Assembly: GCA_964352475.1 (NCBI GenBank)
Contig: CAYGSL010000013.1
Span: forward strand, 1 to 64,000
Direction: 5' to 3'
From: JAUIET01 sp964352475
GTDB taxonomy: Bacteria > Pseudomonadota > Gammaproteobacteria > Pseudomonadales > JAUIET01
Length of the DNA: 64,000 nucleotides
The translations under genes were made by a program, and so were the position numbers. Shown piece by piece: positions 41,846 through 49,797 of the stretch. The notes under the pieces are model-generated. The model worked only from the letters and a program-made list of their open reading frames with translations, did no database searches and had not been told where the DNA came from. The first letter of the stretch is position 1; each line of letters opens with the position of its first letter.

Positions 41846-42910
41846 TCAGGGTTTTTCAGTATCAATCAGCGGATTGTCGCGATATTCGGTGGGAGTGACC
41901 CCAGTGATGCTTTTGAAAGCCCTATTAAACGGACCAAGTGAGCCAAAGCCGGCATCCAGCGCCAGGGTTAGAATGGGTATTCTGGCTTTGTCAGGGTTCT
42001 GCAGATGTTCGCACACCTCGGCAATACGATAGTTCTGTACAAATGCACTGAAGTTACGATAGCCGAGCTCTGTGTTAATCAATTTGCGCAATTGATGCTC
42101 TGGTAGTGGCATCTTTTCTGCCAGAGCACCTATGGTCAGCTCTGCGTCGCGATAAGCGCCTTCTTCCATCAAAGCGTTTAGCCGTTCATGCAATTGTTGC
42201 TGCGCCCTGGAATTTGCAGACTCCGAGCGGGCGGGCACTGCAGAATCTTGCGGTTGTCCGGCAACTGTGAATACTTCGCGGGCAAATGTAAGTATTGGTG
42301 GTGCGAACAGAAGCGTCAGTATCGCGATAGTACTACTGGCAATGATATTCAGCCCGGCGGTTTCGAAGTCGAGTACAAATTCCACCGCCATGACGCCTAA
42401 TATGGTTAAGCCCGTGCAAATACCCAGCACTTTTCGTAACAGGCGGCGCTTTTCTACAAGGTCGTCGTCATAGGCTCTGATCAGGTGATAAAGAGCGTGA
42501 ATCACGATCACAATTCCAATTAACTGTTTGAGGTCACGCTGAATCAATTGTATCTCAGTCCAGTGGTTGGCGAAGAAATTGGCCAATACCCATTTTGGCA
42601 ACATAAGCAGCAACCAACTTAGCCAAATCCACCGACTGTTCAGTTGCAATTCAAAACCTTCCTTAATAAAAAACCAGAATATCCATGGCATGGATGAGGC
42701 GAGTAAATGCGCCAGCACATAGTTGGCTGGGAACCAGGCAACAAGCGGCGGTGACGCCACAAAGACATACGCCAACAGGCCCAGACTCAAAACGATCAAG
42801 CAGACACCAAAGCGGCTGCGCATGGACAGCAAAACTGCAACCATCACAATAGAGTACTGCCCGAAAATCAGAACGCGTAAACCGAGATCAACCAACTCGA
42901 TATTAGTCAT
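41846..42910 (-). CDS. Membrane-anchored AraC-family transcriptional regulator
   Basis: A 354-aa protein. The N-terminal 215 residues contain six or seven hydrophobic helices (for example VMVAVLLSM, CLIVLSLGLLAYVFV, ASSTIAILTLLFA), so it is anchored in the inner membrane. After a short linker, residues about 245-350 form the AraC/XylS DNA-binding domain with two helix-turn-helices (LAEKMPLPEHQLRKLINTELGYRNFSAFVQNYRI and ILTLALDAGFGSLGPFNRAFKSITGVTPTEYR). No cytoplasmic sugar-binding domain is present. It probably senses a membrane or lipid signal and controls the hydroxylase gene 97 bp downstream. It overlaps the UDG-family gene by 8 bp. Confidence 0.88.
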   Translation of the reverse strand: MTNIELVDLGLRVLIFGQYSIVMVAVLLSMRSRFGVCLIVLSLGLLAYVFVASPPLVAWFPANYVLAHLLASSMPWIFWFFIKEGFELQLNSRWIWLSWLLLMLPKWVLANFFANHWTEIQLIQRDLKQLIGIVIVIHALYHLIRAYDDDLVEKRRLLRKVLGICTGLTILGVMAVEFVLDFETAGLNIIASSTIAILTLLFAPPILTFAREVFTVAGQPQDSAVPARSESANSRAQQQLHERLNALMEEGAYRDAELTIGALAEKMPLPEHQLRKLINTELGYRNFSAFVQNYRIAEVCEHLQNPDKARIPILTLALDAGFGSLGPFNRAFKSITGVTPTEYRDNPLIDTEKP

Positions 42911-43484
42911 TGTTCAGCGCGTCTTTAACTCGGGCTTGCAGGGCTGGTATGGTCTGCTCAACAAACCAGGGGTTTTTCTTCAGCCAAATATTGTTGCGCG
43001 GACTTGGGTGAGGCAAAGGTAATAACTCAGGTAAATGCTTCTGCCAGTCGGCAACAGTTTCGGTCAACGACCCTTTAGCTGCGGGCATATGCCATGCCAT
43101 GGCGTACTGACCAATGACCAACGTTAGTTGCAGCTTGTCGAATCGATTCATTAAAGACTCGCGCCATGTTTCTGCGCACTCTTTCCTGGGTGGCAAGTCG
43201 CCTGATGTACCAGTACCTGGGTAGCAAAACCCCATCGGTAGAATGGCAACTTTTCGTTCGTCGTAAAAAACTGACTCATCAATTCTCAACCATTCCCGCA
43301 GGCGCTTGCCACTGGCATCATCAAACGGTACGCCTGTGTCGTGAACCTTACGCCCGGGTGCCTGGCCGGCAATCAGAATTTTTGCAGCGGGATGAAACTG
43401 CAGCACCGGGCGAACACCGTGTTCAAGCGCCGGCTCGCAGAGCGTGCATTGGCGAATGTCAGTGAGTAATTTCTTGTAAGCCAT
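42903..43484 (-). CDS. Uracil-DNA glycosylase superfamily protein
   Basis: A 193-aa protein of the UDG-like fold. It begins with IRQCTLCEPALEHGVRPVL (paired cysteines but not the four-Cys Fe-S set of family 4), then ILIAGQAPGRKVHDTGVPFDDASGKRLREWL, where the GQAPG loop holds the water-activating region, and ends with LPHPSPRN, the conserved His motif. Members of this subfamily are widely annotated but few have been assayed. It shares 1 bp with the yceI start region and overlaps araC by 8 bp. Confidence 0.8.
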   Translation of the reverse strand: MAYKKLLTDIRQCTLCEPALEHGVRPVLQFHPAAKILIAGQAPGRKVHDTGVPFDDASGKRLREWLRIDESVFYDERKVAILPMGFCYPGTGTSGDLPPRKECAETWRESLMNRFDKLQLTLVIGQYAMAWHMPAAKGSLTETVADWQKHLPELLPLPHPSPRNNIWLKKNPWFVEQTIPALQARVKDALNND

Positions 43485-44119
43485 CAGCGCTTTTGGAATT
43501 CGGCGTGTATTTCCAACTCCACATCATCACCCACCAGGCCGATGTGCTTGTCCATTCCAAATTCGGACCGTTTGATCACCAGTGATGCAGAGAATCCAAT
43601 GGTGTAATAACCGCTTAATCTATTCTCTGCGCCACCGTTGAACTGAACGCTCACGTCGACAGCTTGACTAACGCCCAACATTGTTAACATGCCATTGAAC
43701 ACCACCTCACCGCCCTCAGCAAACTTGACGGAATCGGCGGTTAGAACTGCTTGTGGGTACTGTGCGCTATTAAACCATTCAGCACCAGTCAGTGTTTCAG
43801 AAAACTCGGCGTCACCTACATCAATGCTGTTGGTGTTGACTATCGCTTGAAGCCTGGAGTTTTCAATATCATCAGGATCGAATTCAAGACTTGCGTCAAT
43901 GCTGTTGAATCGACCTATGTATTTACTTAGGCCGAAGTGGTCAATCTTAAACAGTACAGTGGTATGTGCCGGGTCGATTGTGTAGCTTCCAGGTTTTACT
44001 GTGACAATCTCTGTGCTGTAGCCAGGTCTTATCATTTGCGCGCAGGCGGATAACGCCAGCACAATACTTACTGCCAACAGTTGATTCTTTTTGATGGTGG
44101 TTCGCAGCATGTATAACAT
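43484..44119 (-). CDS. YceI-family lipoprotein
   Basis: A 211-aa periplasmic lipoprotein with lipobox LSAC and a lipocalin-like YceI domain (about 40-210) recognised by SYTIDPAHTTVLFKIDHFGLSKYIGRFNSIDASLEFDP and a C-terminal GDDVELEIHAEFQK. YceI proteins bind isoprenoid chains such as polyprenyl pyrophosphate or amphiphiles in known structures. Two starts are possible, ATG 44119 or ATG 44110, both buried in a hairpin. No clear Shine-Dalgarno is seen. The gene is coupled to the UDG-family gene. Confidence 0.87.
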   Translation of the reverse strand: MLYMLRTTIKKNQLLAVSIVLALSACAQMIRPGYSTEIVTVKPGSYTIDPAHTTVLFKIDHFGLSKYIGRFNSIDASLEFDPDDIENSRLQAIVNTNSIDVGDAEFSETLTGAEWFNSAQYPQAVLTADSVKFAEGGEVVFNGMLTMLGVSQAVDVSVQFNGGAENRLSGYYTIGFSASLVIKRSEFGMDKHIGLVGDDVELEIHAEFQKR

Positions 44120-44126
44120 GCTGCGA
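44102..44126 (-). promoter_or_regulatory. Hairpin enclosing the YceI start codons
   Basis: A perfect 10-bp inverted repeat (44102-44111 with 44117-44126, core CGCAGCATG/CATGCTGCG) around a 5-nt loop. Both candidate ATG codons lie inside it. It could be an operator dyad or an mRNA hairpin limiting translation. Confidence 0.45.
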
Positions 44127-44200
44127 TATTACGGCACAGCGGTACGAATAGAAAGTATGCTGCCGGCCGGATTCAAAGTACGCGATGGATTTAAGGCCAA

Positions 44201-45295
44201 TCAGTCGCGAATACTGGAAATGGGTGTTGGAGGCTCATCCCAGGCTTCCTGCTCTCGTGGCAAATAGAAGCGTTCATACCATTTGCGCAGCTTGGTAACG
44301 GGTCCGTCGCCGTCACATAGGATCGGGTTGGGTTGATACACTTTGGTGCGCCAGATTTCGGCGTCCTGACTGAACGCGGCTATAGCTGAGCGTGGGTACA
44401 TTTCCTTGAATTCTTCAGGCAAGGGTTTGTCGTCCAGACTTGCGCAAATCACACCCGAGGTGAGTTCAATTTCATCGTTGTTGATGGGCGTATGATAGTT
44501 AACCCACCAGCTTTGGAATGACATTTCTTCGCTTCGAGATTCGGTGTAGTAATACATGATGGCGGGGCCATGATAAGTGGCGTCCCCCCAGGCTTCAGAT
44601 TGATTTTGTTCGCGCATGTCTCGCAGCGCTAACAAATCCAGCCCAAAGCCGGTGGGTTGAATAAGGTCGCAATCGGCTCTGCTTTCAACGACAGAAATCT
44701 GAGTGACCGAATAGGGCTTGAATATATTGTCAAACTGTAACGGCACACCGCCGTGTACAGATGGAAAGTGTCCAATATCGACTATGTTCTCTATCACTTC
44801 CCTGCCGTGGGCCTTGATAACGCTGCGATTAAATACCCAGTCGCCCCACTCGGGTTGGTTCCATACATCTACGGCGGGCATGTCCCAGTTGGGTTCGCCG
44901 CCTGACTCGTCATACCATATGGCGATGTAACCGCTTTGTTCTATTAGGGGCCAGCTTTTTATGGCGCCTTCCTGGGCGCGTTTGGGGATTTGCTTTGCGT
45001 AGGGAATGTCGGTGCAAGCGCCTTCTGTATTAAATTGCCAGCCGTGAAATGGGCAGCGGATGCAATTGCCTTCCACGCGGCTACCTGTACCGGCCAGATG
45101 CGCGCCCAGGTGCGGGCAGTAAGCATCCAGTACGGCGGCTTGTCCGTCGTTACCTCTAAATAGAACGAGGTCCTGGTTGAAAAAATGCAGGGCTTTTACG
45201 TCGCCTGGTTGAAGTTCCTGGGTGAATTGAACAACATACCAGCCGCGTGCGAACTTACCGGGTTCTTCAAATGCGTACTCATATTGTTGGGTCAT
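44201..45295 (-). CDS. Rieske non-haem iron oxygenase
   Basis: A 364-aa Rieske-type oxygenase alpha subunit. The N-terminal [2Fe-2S] domain has CPHLGAHL (C60, H62) and CPFHGWQF (C81, H84). The C-terminal domain has the mononuclear iron motif ENIVDIGHFPSVHGG, two His five residues apart with a preceding bridging Asp. The short inter-His spacing and single-subunit form resemble 3-ketosteroid 9-alpha-hydroxylase and cholesterol 7-desaturase-like enzymes more than aromatic ring dioxygenases, but the substrate is not proven. No reductase or ferredoxin gene is beside it. Confidence 0.85.
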   Translation of the reverse strand: MTQQYEYAFEEPGKFARGWYVVQFTQELQPGDVKALHFFNQDLVLFRGNDGQAAVLDAYCPHLGAHLAGTGSRVEGNCIRCPFHGWQFNTEGACTDIPYAKQIPKRAQEGAIKSWPLIEQSGYIAIWYDESGGEPNWDMPAVDVWNQPEWGDWVFNRSVIKAHGREVIENIVDIGHFPSVHGGVPLQFDNIFKPYSVTQISVVESRADCDLIQPTGFGLDLLALRDMREQNQSEAWGDATYHGPAIMYYYTESRSEEMSFQSWWVNYHTPINNDEIELTSGVICASLDDKPLPEEFKEMYPRSAIAAFSQDAEIWRTKVYQPNPILCDGDGPVTKLRKWYERFYLPREQEAWDEPPTPISSIRD

Positions 45296-45405
45296 TCTTT
45301 GTTCCTCCGCCGGCTTCAGAAGTATGCCCAGCTTGGCGCATTTCTTGAGTTACAGATTGATTATTTAGTTGCGCGAATATGCTTTTTCGATTGATTGTCA
45401 AGCCC

Positions 45406-45517
45406 GGTGACAGATCAACTGATGGCTACCGGGACACGCCGTAAACCCATCCATGGGGGCTTGTTTTCGAGGTCCCTCTCTCAAACAGTCCCGCTAGCCA
45501 TCAGTTGATCCGTCACC
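45406..45517. repeat. Palindromic intergenic element, 30-bp inverted arms
   Basis: Arms at 45406-45435 and 45488-45517 are inverted copies matching at 28 of 30 positions (outer bases GGTGACAGATCAACTGATGG). The 52-bp centre holds a CCCAT/ATGGG dyad at 45446-45457. It lies in the 255-bp gap between the phosphotransferase stop and the Rieske start. The form is that of a small REP/MITE-like repeat without a transposase. The arms differ in sequence from the 21250 element. Confidence 0.75.
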
Positions 45518-45550
45518 TCAGTGCCATACGGGAAGATCCAAACAACATAC

Positions 45551-46801
45551 CTAGTGTTTTCTCTCGCTTTCTTCAAGAAAATTATCCAGCCACTCGGGAT
45601 AATCAAGCCTCTCGGCCGCGGCAACAGAGCGATCCAGCAACTCAAGCATGAGCTTGTCCTGCTCTTCGTTAAGCGCACCAAAACCAATAGAAACAACAAT
45701 TGTCATCAGGCTGTGGTAAGCAAAGCCGCGATACTCGTACCAGCAATCGTCAAAGTCGATGGGGGCACCATGATATTGTCTTCGCTCTACGTAGTACGTA
45801 ATCAAGTCACGTTCATTGTCGGCCAAAACCTGAGCAGGCAGTGAGTCAGTCAGAAAGTACTGCACATCTCTCGTTCCACGCCCCCAATGCACAGCCTGGA
45901 AATCAAGCATGCCCATGTCATCACCAGAGACAAAAAAGTTGCCTAAGTGGCTGTCGCCATGCAATAGGGATAAAGAGCCTGAGAACCAGTAATCGAGCAA
46001 TTCATCCCAGTGCTGCAGGCTTTTGACATACGCGTCTTCAATGGATTTGGGAATTCGGCCTGGCGCTTTTTTTATGCAGGGCTTGAGAGCATACGTATTT
46101 AACGCCCTTGACACTCGACCGGTTTGTTTACCAAGAAACGGGTGATACTTTAACGGTAGAATTTGCTCACGCTGATCGGCACTTAAGTCAAAATGACTGG
46201 CGTGCAGTTGTGCGAATGTGTCCAGGCATCGGTATACGAGGTCTAATGAAGGGCCTTGCTGCATATCCAGATTGGTGAACAAGGTGACTGTGGGGTCATC
46301 AAGCAGGTTTTCCTGTGCGATGAAAAAGCGCGTGCTTTGCGCATGAGTTGCAAATGTTATTGGTGTTCGGAACGGAATTCTGTGTGCAATATGGCGGCAA
46401 AAATAGCTCTCCAATTGCCACGAGCCAATTAATGCGAAAAACCAATGGGTTGGCAGCGAATTCATGGGCAGCTTGAGAAACAAGCTGTTTTCACCGGGCT
46501 TAGCTGAATCGTGCGAACCAGTTTGCTCCACATCTAGAATCAGATTCTGGCAATTACTACTGATTGACTTAACGTCTCGCACCTTGATGGACGACAGGGG
46601 CAAGCGAAGTTTATTCTCAGCCGTTTCGTTTTCAGAAATTGAATGGCGAGCCAATAGTTCGTTGAGGCGTGAAAGCTCCAGGGCCTTGTCGGGAAGAAAT
46701 GGAAGGCTGGTCCCGAGTAGATCACCGATACGATCGAAAAGTACTCGCGCTGCTTGAGCTATTGAAAAACCGATCAGCTTGGCAAGCTCTGTTTTCTTCA
46801 T
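45551..46801 (-). CDS. Phosphotransferase of the APH/EcKL-like superfamily
   Basis: A 416-aa kinase-fold protein. The catalytic loop is HGDSHLGN (H281-N288, D283 the likely base) and the metal-binding LDFQ has D300, as in aminoglycoside phosphotransferases, choline kinases and ecdysteroid-kinase-like enzymes. Full-length N- and C-lobes are present. The neighbourhood of a Rieske oxygenase, an FAD oxidoreductase and SDRs suggests phosphorylation of a small hydroxylated metabolite; an antibiotic-resistance role is not indicated. The start ATG is at 46801, 150 bp from a divergent gene. Confidence 0.8.
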   Translation of the reverse strand: MKKTELAKLIGFSIAQAARVLFDRIGDLLGTSLPFLPDKALELSRLNELLARHSISENETAENKLRLPLSSIKVRDVKSISSNCQNLILDVEQTGSHDSAKPGENSLFLKLPMNSLPTHWFFALIGSWQLESYFCRHIAHRIPFRTPITFATHAQSTRFFIAQENLLDDPTVTLFTNLDMQQGPSLDLVYRCLDTFAQLHASHFDLSADQREQILPLKYHPFLGKQTGRVSRALNTYALKPCIKKAPGRIPKSIEDAYVKSLQHWDELLDYWFSGSLSLLHGDSHLGNFFVSGDDMGMLDFQAVHWGRGTRDVQYFLTDSLPAQVLADNERDLITYYVERRQYHGAPIDFDDCWYEYRGFAYHSLMTIVVSIGFGALNEEQDKLMLELLDRSVAAAERLDYPEWLDNFLEESERKH

Positions 46802-46875
46802 CTCTTTGTTCTATACGCTCTTAGAGCCTGCTCTTCAGGCCCTAAATAAGACCGATCATATGTACCGTAAGTAAC

Positions 46876-46902
46876 TTGTCGATACCCCCGGGACTATATA
46901 AT
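46876..46902 (+). promoter_or_regulatory. Candidate sigma-70 promoter for the FAD oxidoreductase
   Basis: A perfect TATAAT at 46897-46902 is preceded by TTGTCG at 46876-46881 (15-bp spacer, slightly short). It would give a leader of about 43 nt to the ATG at 46952. Confidence 0.45.
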
Positions 46903-46951
46903 GTGTGTATAACAGCCGCTAATGAACGATCGGTATGCTGGAGATATCATT

Positions 46952-48607
46952 ATGTCTGCACAAGAAGGCAAGCTAAGCACTACAACCAATGATCAAGCGT
47001 ATGATGCCATTGTGGTGGGTGCTGGGCACAATGGTTTGGCAACCGCTACCGTATTAGCGCGGCAAGGCCAACGCGTCTTGGTATTGGAAAAGAATGCCTA
47101 TGTGGGCGGCATGGGCGGCACCAGGGAGATTCTCAAGGGTTGTCGCAATGAGGTGGGCGCCAGTTGCTTGTTCCCTTTGTCTAAAGAGATAAAAGACTAT
47201 TTTCAATTCGAGGAAAATGGTGTGGAACTGATTCCTCTGCCCGTTATGGCGGTTAACCTGAGCGGTCCGAATTCAAGACCTCTTATTTTTTATAAGAACC
47301 CATTAAAGGTAGTTGTCGGCGTATGTCGCAGCTTTGGCCCAGGGGCGATGCTGGGCTTTGTGCGATTCATTAAATTCTGTGCCTACCCGGCGCAAGTATT
47401 GGATCGATTTACCGCGCGCAAGGCGCCCAGAAGCTTGCAAGAGCTGATCGATGAAGCACCGACGGAAAGCAAGCGTGCTCAGCTTGAACTGGCTTTCCAT
47501 GGTTCAGCAATGGACATCATCAACAAGTTCTTTCCAGACAAGGTAAAGCATAAAGAACTGCGCTCCAGCCTTGCATTTGCCGCTGTACAGGCCACTTACA
47601 AGGGGCCGTATTCCAAGGGCTCGGGGATGTGCTTGATCTACACGATGGCCCAGGAAGGCTCAGAGGGCATGATGCAGCGCGTAAAAGGAGGGCTTGGCAA
47701 GTTATCGGAATCACTGGTTGATCGGCTTGAGGCGATGGGCAGCAAGGTGTTGCTGAAGAAACAGGTTAGCAAGATATTGCTGGAAGATAATCGCGCTGTA
47801 GGCGTGGAACTGAAGAATGGCGAACGCTTTTATGCAAACGTGGTTGTTTCAAATCTTGACAAGCCTGCAACGTTTGACCGCCTATTGAGCGAGCACCAAC
47901 CCGAACAATTGGTAAAACAAAGAATTGATAAGTTTGAACACAAGGGCGCTTTTATGCACCTTCTATTCAAACTCAAAGACATACCCAAGTACGGCGGCGC
48001 ATTCGAAAATCTCAACAACATTCCTTTTTCGCAATTCGGTGGTGCGATGGTTCACGACCCGGATGAATTGCAAACCAGCTTTGAGATCTGCCAGCGAGGA
48101 GAGTTACCAAAACAAATACCGTTGGCGTTCCAATTCCCGTCGCTTATGGATGACACGCTTGCACCTGACGGTTTTCATGTTGCCAGCGCCTACGCGTTTT
48201 ACTTTCCATGTGATGCTGAAAAATCGGCGAAGGGTAAGCTTCGCGATCAGTTCACCGAAATGGTTATTGATCAAATAGGCGAGTACATGCCGAAGTTTCG
48301 AGAGTTGATTGTAGACAAAGCGGTTTTTTCTGCAGAGCATTTCGAATCAATGGAAGGGGCGACTAATGGCGATTGGACGCACGGCTTATTGCATCCTGAT
48401 CAAATGGTTGGCGACCGCAGTCTGCTAGGCGACAAAGGCCACAGCACTCCGTTTGAAAACTTGTTTCTCTGTGGTGCCTCCTGCCATCCTGGCCCAGGAG
48501 TCACTTTCTTGCCCGGATACAATTGCGCCCATGAAATACTTGCGCAGGCTTTGCCTGGCACGCGGGACCAGACAGAAAATACGTCAGACATTGATCGTGC
48601 AGCATGA
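46952..48607 (+). CDS. Phytoene-dehydrogenase-like NAD(P)/FAD-dependent oxidoreductase
   Basis: A 551-aa flavoprotein of the amine-oxidase/phytoene-desaturase superfamily. It has the FAD motif VVGAGHNGLATATVLARQG (residues 21-39) followed by a VLVLEKNAYVGGMG strand and a C-terminal FLCGASCHPGPGVTFLPGYNCA, typical of this family. I chose ATG 46952, with GGAG 8 nt upstream; ATG 46922 has no ribosome site. It is not a carotenoid-cluster crtI: no crtB, crtE or other carotenoid gene is near. The substrate is unknown. Confidence 0.85.
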   Translation: MSAQEGKLSTTTNDQAYDAIVVGAGHNGLATATVLARQGQRVLVLEKNAYVGGMGGTREILKGCRNEVGASCLFPLSKEIKDYFQFEENGVELIPLPVMAVNLSGPNSRPLIFYKNPLKVVVGVCRSFGPGAMLGFVRFIKFCAYPAQVLDRFTARKAPRSLQELIDEAPTESKRAQLELAFHGSAMDIINKFFPDKVKHKELRSSLAFAAVQATYKGPYSKGSGMCLIYTMAQEGSEGMMQRVKGGLGKLSESLVDRLEAMGSKVLLKKQVSKILLEDNRAVGVELKNGERFYANVVVSNLDKPATFDRLLSEHQPEQLVKQRIDKFEHKGAFMHLLFKLKDIPKYGGAFENLNNIPFSQFGGAMVHDPDELQTSFEICQRGELPKQIPLAFQFPSLMDDTLAPDGFHVASAYAFYFPCDAEKSAKGKLRDQFTEMVIDQIGEYMPKFRELIVDKAVFSAEHFESMEGATNGDWTHGLLHPDQMVGDRSLLGDKGHSTPFENLFLCGASCHPGPGVTFLPGYNCAHEILAQALPGTRDQTENTSDIDRAA

Positions 48608-48617
48608 GGCATAAGCT

Positions 48618-48965
48618 GTGATTGTCAAACAACGTGAAGTAATGGGTGCTGAAGTTCTGGACATAGATCTTGCTGGTGACGTTCAGCGTGAATCGACAGA
48701 CGCACTGCGATCACTTTATGCGGAACATGGTCTGCTCTTTTTTCGTGACCAGCACATTTCCCAGGAAAAGCACATTGAGATCGCGCGCTGGTTTGGCGAC
48801 ATCAACGTGAATCGCTTTTTCCCGCAAGTACCGAATCAGCCCATGATCGCCGAAGTACGCAAGAACCCGGACGACAAATTTAATATCGGCGAGCGGTGGC
48901 ACACCGATCACTCTGTATGCTGCATAAAAACTATCGGGAGTCGACTAAATGAGACTTTGGGCTGA
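48618..48965 (+). pseudogene. Truncated TauD/TfdA-family dioxygenase remnant
   Basis: An N-terminal fragment (115 aa; complete enzymes are about 280 aa) of an Fe(II)/2-oxoglutarate dioxygenase. The match runs from MIVKQREVMGAEVLDIDL through GLLFFRDQHIS to WHTDHSV, including the HxD iron ligands H95 and D97. The frame then leaves the family (about 48918) and ends in TLG inside the next gene. The distal His and the 2-oxoglutarate-binding Arg are missing, so it should be inactive. The simplest explanation is a deletion that joined this 5' part to the SDR leader. Confidence 0.8.
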
Positions 48966-49797
48966 TCAAGTTGCTGTTATTACCGGTGCCGGCAGCGGCA
49001 TAGGTGCGGGCCTGACACGCTATTGTCTTAGCCAGGGCATGCAGGTAATTGCCTGCGATATCAGTGCACAAGGCTTGGAGGATTTGCAGGCGTCCGTTGA
49101 GGCACCGGACTCATTGAAAATTCATGAGCTGGATGTAACTTGCGCTCAGGCGGTAGAGCAAGTGGCTGAGAGGGTGTTTGCAGAATACGGTCGCGTAAAC
49201 CTTCTGTTCAATAATGCAGGCGTACTGGTCGACGGCAAATGCTGGGAACGTGAACTGCGAGACTGGCGCTGGATTATCGACGTGAACATTATGGGCGTTA
49301 TTCATGGCGTGAAGAGTTTTGTTCCCAGAATGCTCTCTCAAGGACAGGCAGGGCGAGTAATCAACACTTCGTCAATTGGCGGCTTGTTGGGTGGTGGTGC
49401 GTATATGGCGCCTTATCAGAGCACTAAACACTTCATTACGGCATATACCGAAACCCTGTTTCAGGAACTGGAGCTAGAGGAGGCGCCCATCAGTGCTTCG
49501 GTGTTGTGCCCTGCCGAGGTTGCAACAGGAATATGGGAGTCTGATCGCTTACGCGAAGAGGCCCAGCACAATGTACTGGGCAGCGAGGCCGAGCGGCAAA
49601 GCCACGATATGATCGCCGGCAGCGTTGCCGACGGTTTAGCACCCGATCACTTTGCACAACTGGTTTTCTCGGGAATTGAACAAGGCAAGTTCTGGCTGCT
49701 TCCTCAATCAGACTTTAAGCCAATGCTTGATAAGCGCCATGAAAGCATCATGAACGAAACCCGCCCACTGAACATGGCTGAATTGATGGGTTTTTAG
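48949..49797 (+). CDS. Short-chain dehydrogenase/reductase (SDR)
   Basis: A 282-aa NAD(P)-dependent oxidoreductase with cofactor motif TGAGSGIG (12-19), D37 after strand 2, NNAG (88-91), a catalytic Ser near 142, Y156 and K160 (YQSTK). GGGAG lies 8 nt before the ATG. It overlaps the truncated dioxygenase frame by 17 bp and overlaps the stop of glpT by 4 bp at its 3' end (convergent). The substrate is unknown; the setting suggests a hydroxy-lipid or terpenoid-like compound. Confidence 0.9.
   Translation: MRLWADQVAVITGAGSGIGAGLTRYCLSQGMQVIACDISAQGLEDLQASVEAPDSLKIHELDVTCAQAVEQVAERVFAEYGRVNLLFNNAGVLVDGKCWERELRDWRWIIDVNIMGVIHGVKSFVPRMLSQGQAGRVINTSSIGGLLGGGAYMAPYQSTKHFITAYTETLFQELELEEAPISASVLCPAEVATGIWESDRLREEAQHNVLGSEAERQSHDMIAGSVADGLAPDHFAQLVFSGIEQGKFWLLPQSDFKPMLDKRHESIMNETRPLNMAELMGF

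Noticed and set aside
21250..45517. The two palindromes as insertion-sequence remnants
   Set aside because: No transposase fragment or clear target-site duplication is present; I call them repeats, not IS elements.
45551..46801. Antibiotic-resistance aminoglycoside phosphotransferase
   Set aside because: The kinase fold is shared by many small-molecule kinases; sequence and context do not suggest resistance.
46952..48607. Carotenoid biosynthesis phytoene desaturase (crtI)
   Set aside because: Only superfamily-level similarity and no other carotenoid gene nearby.
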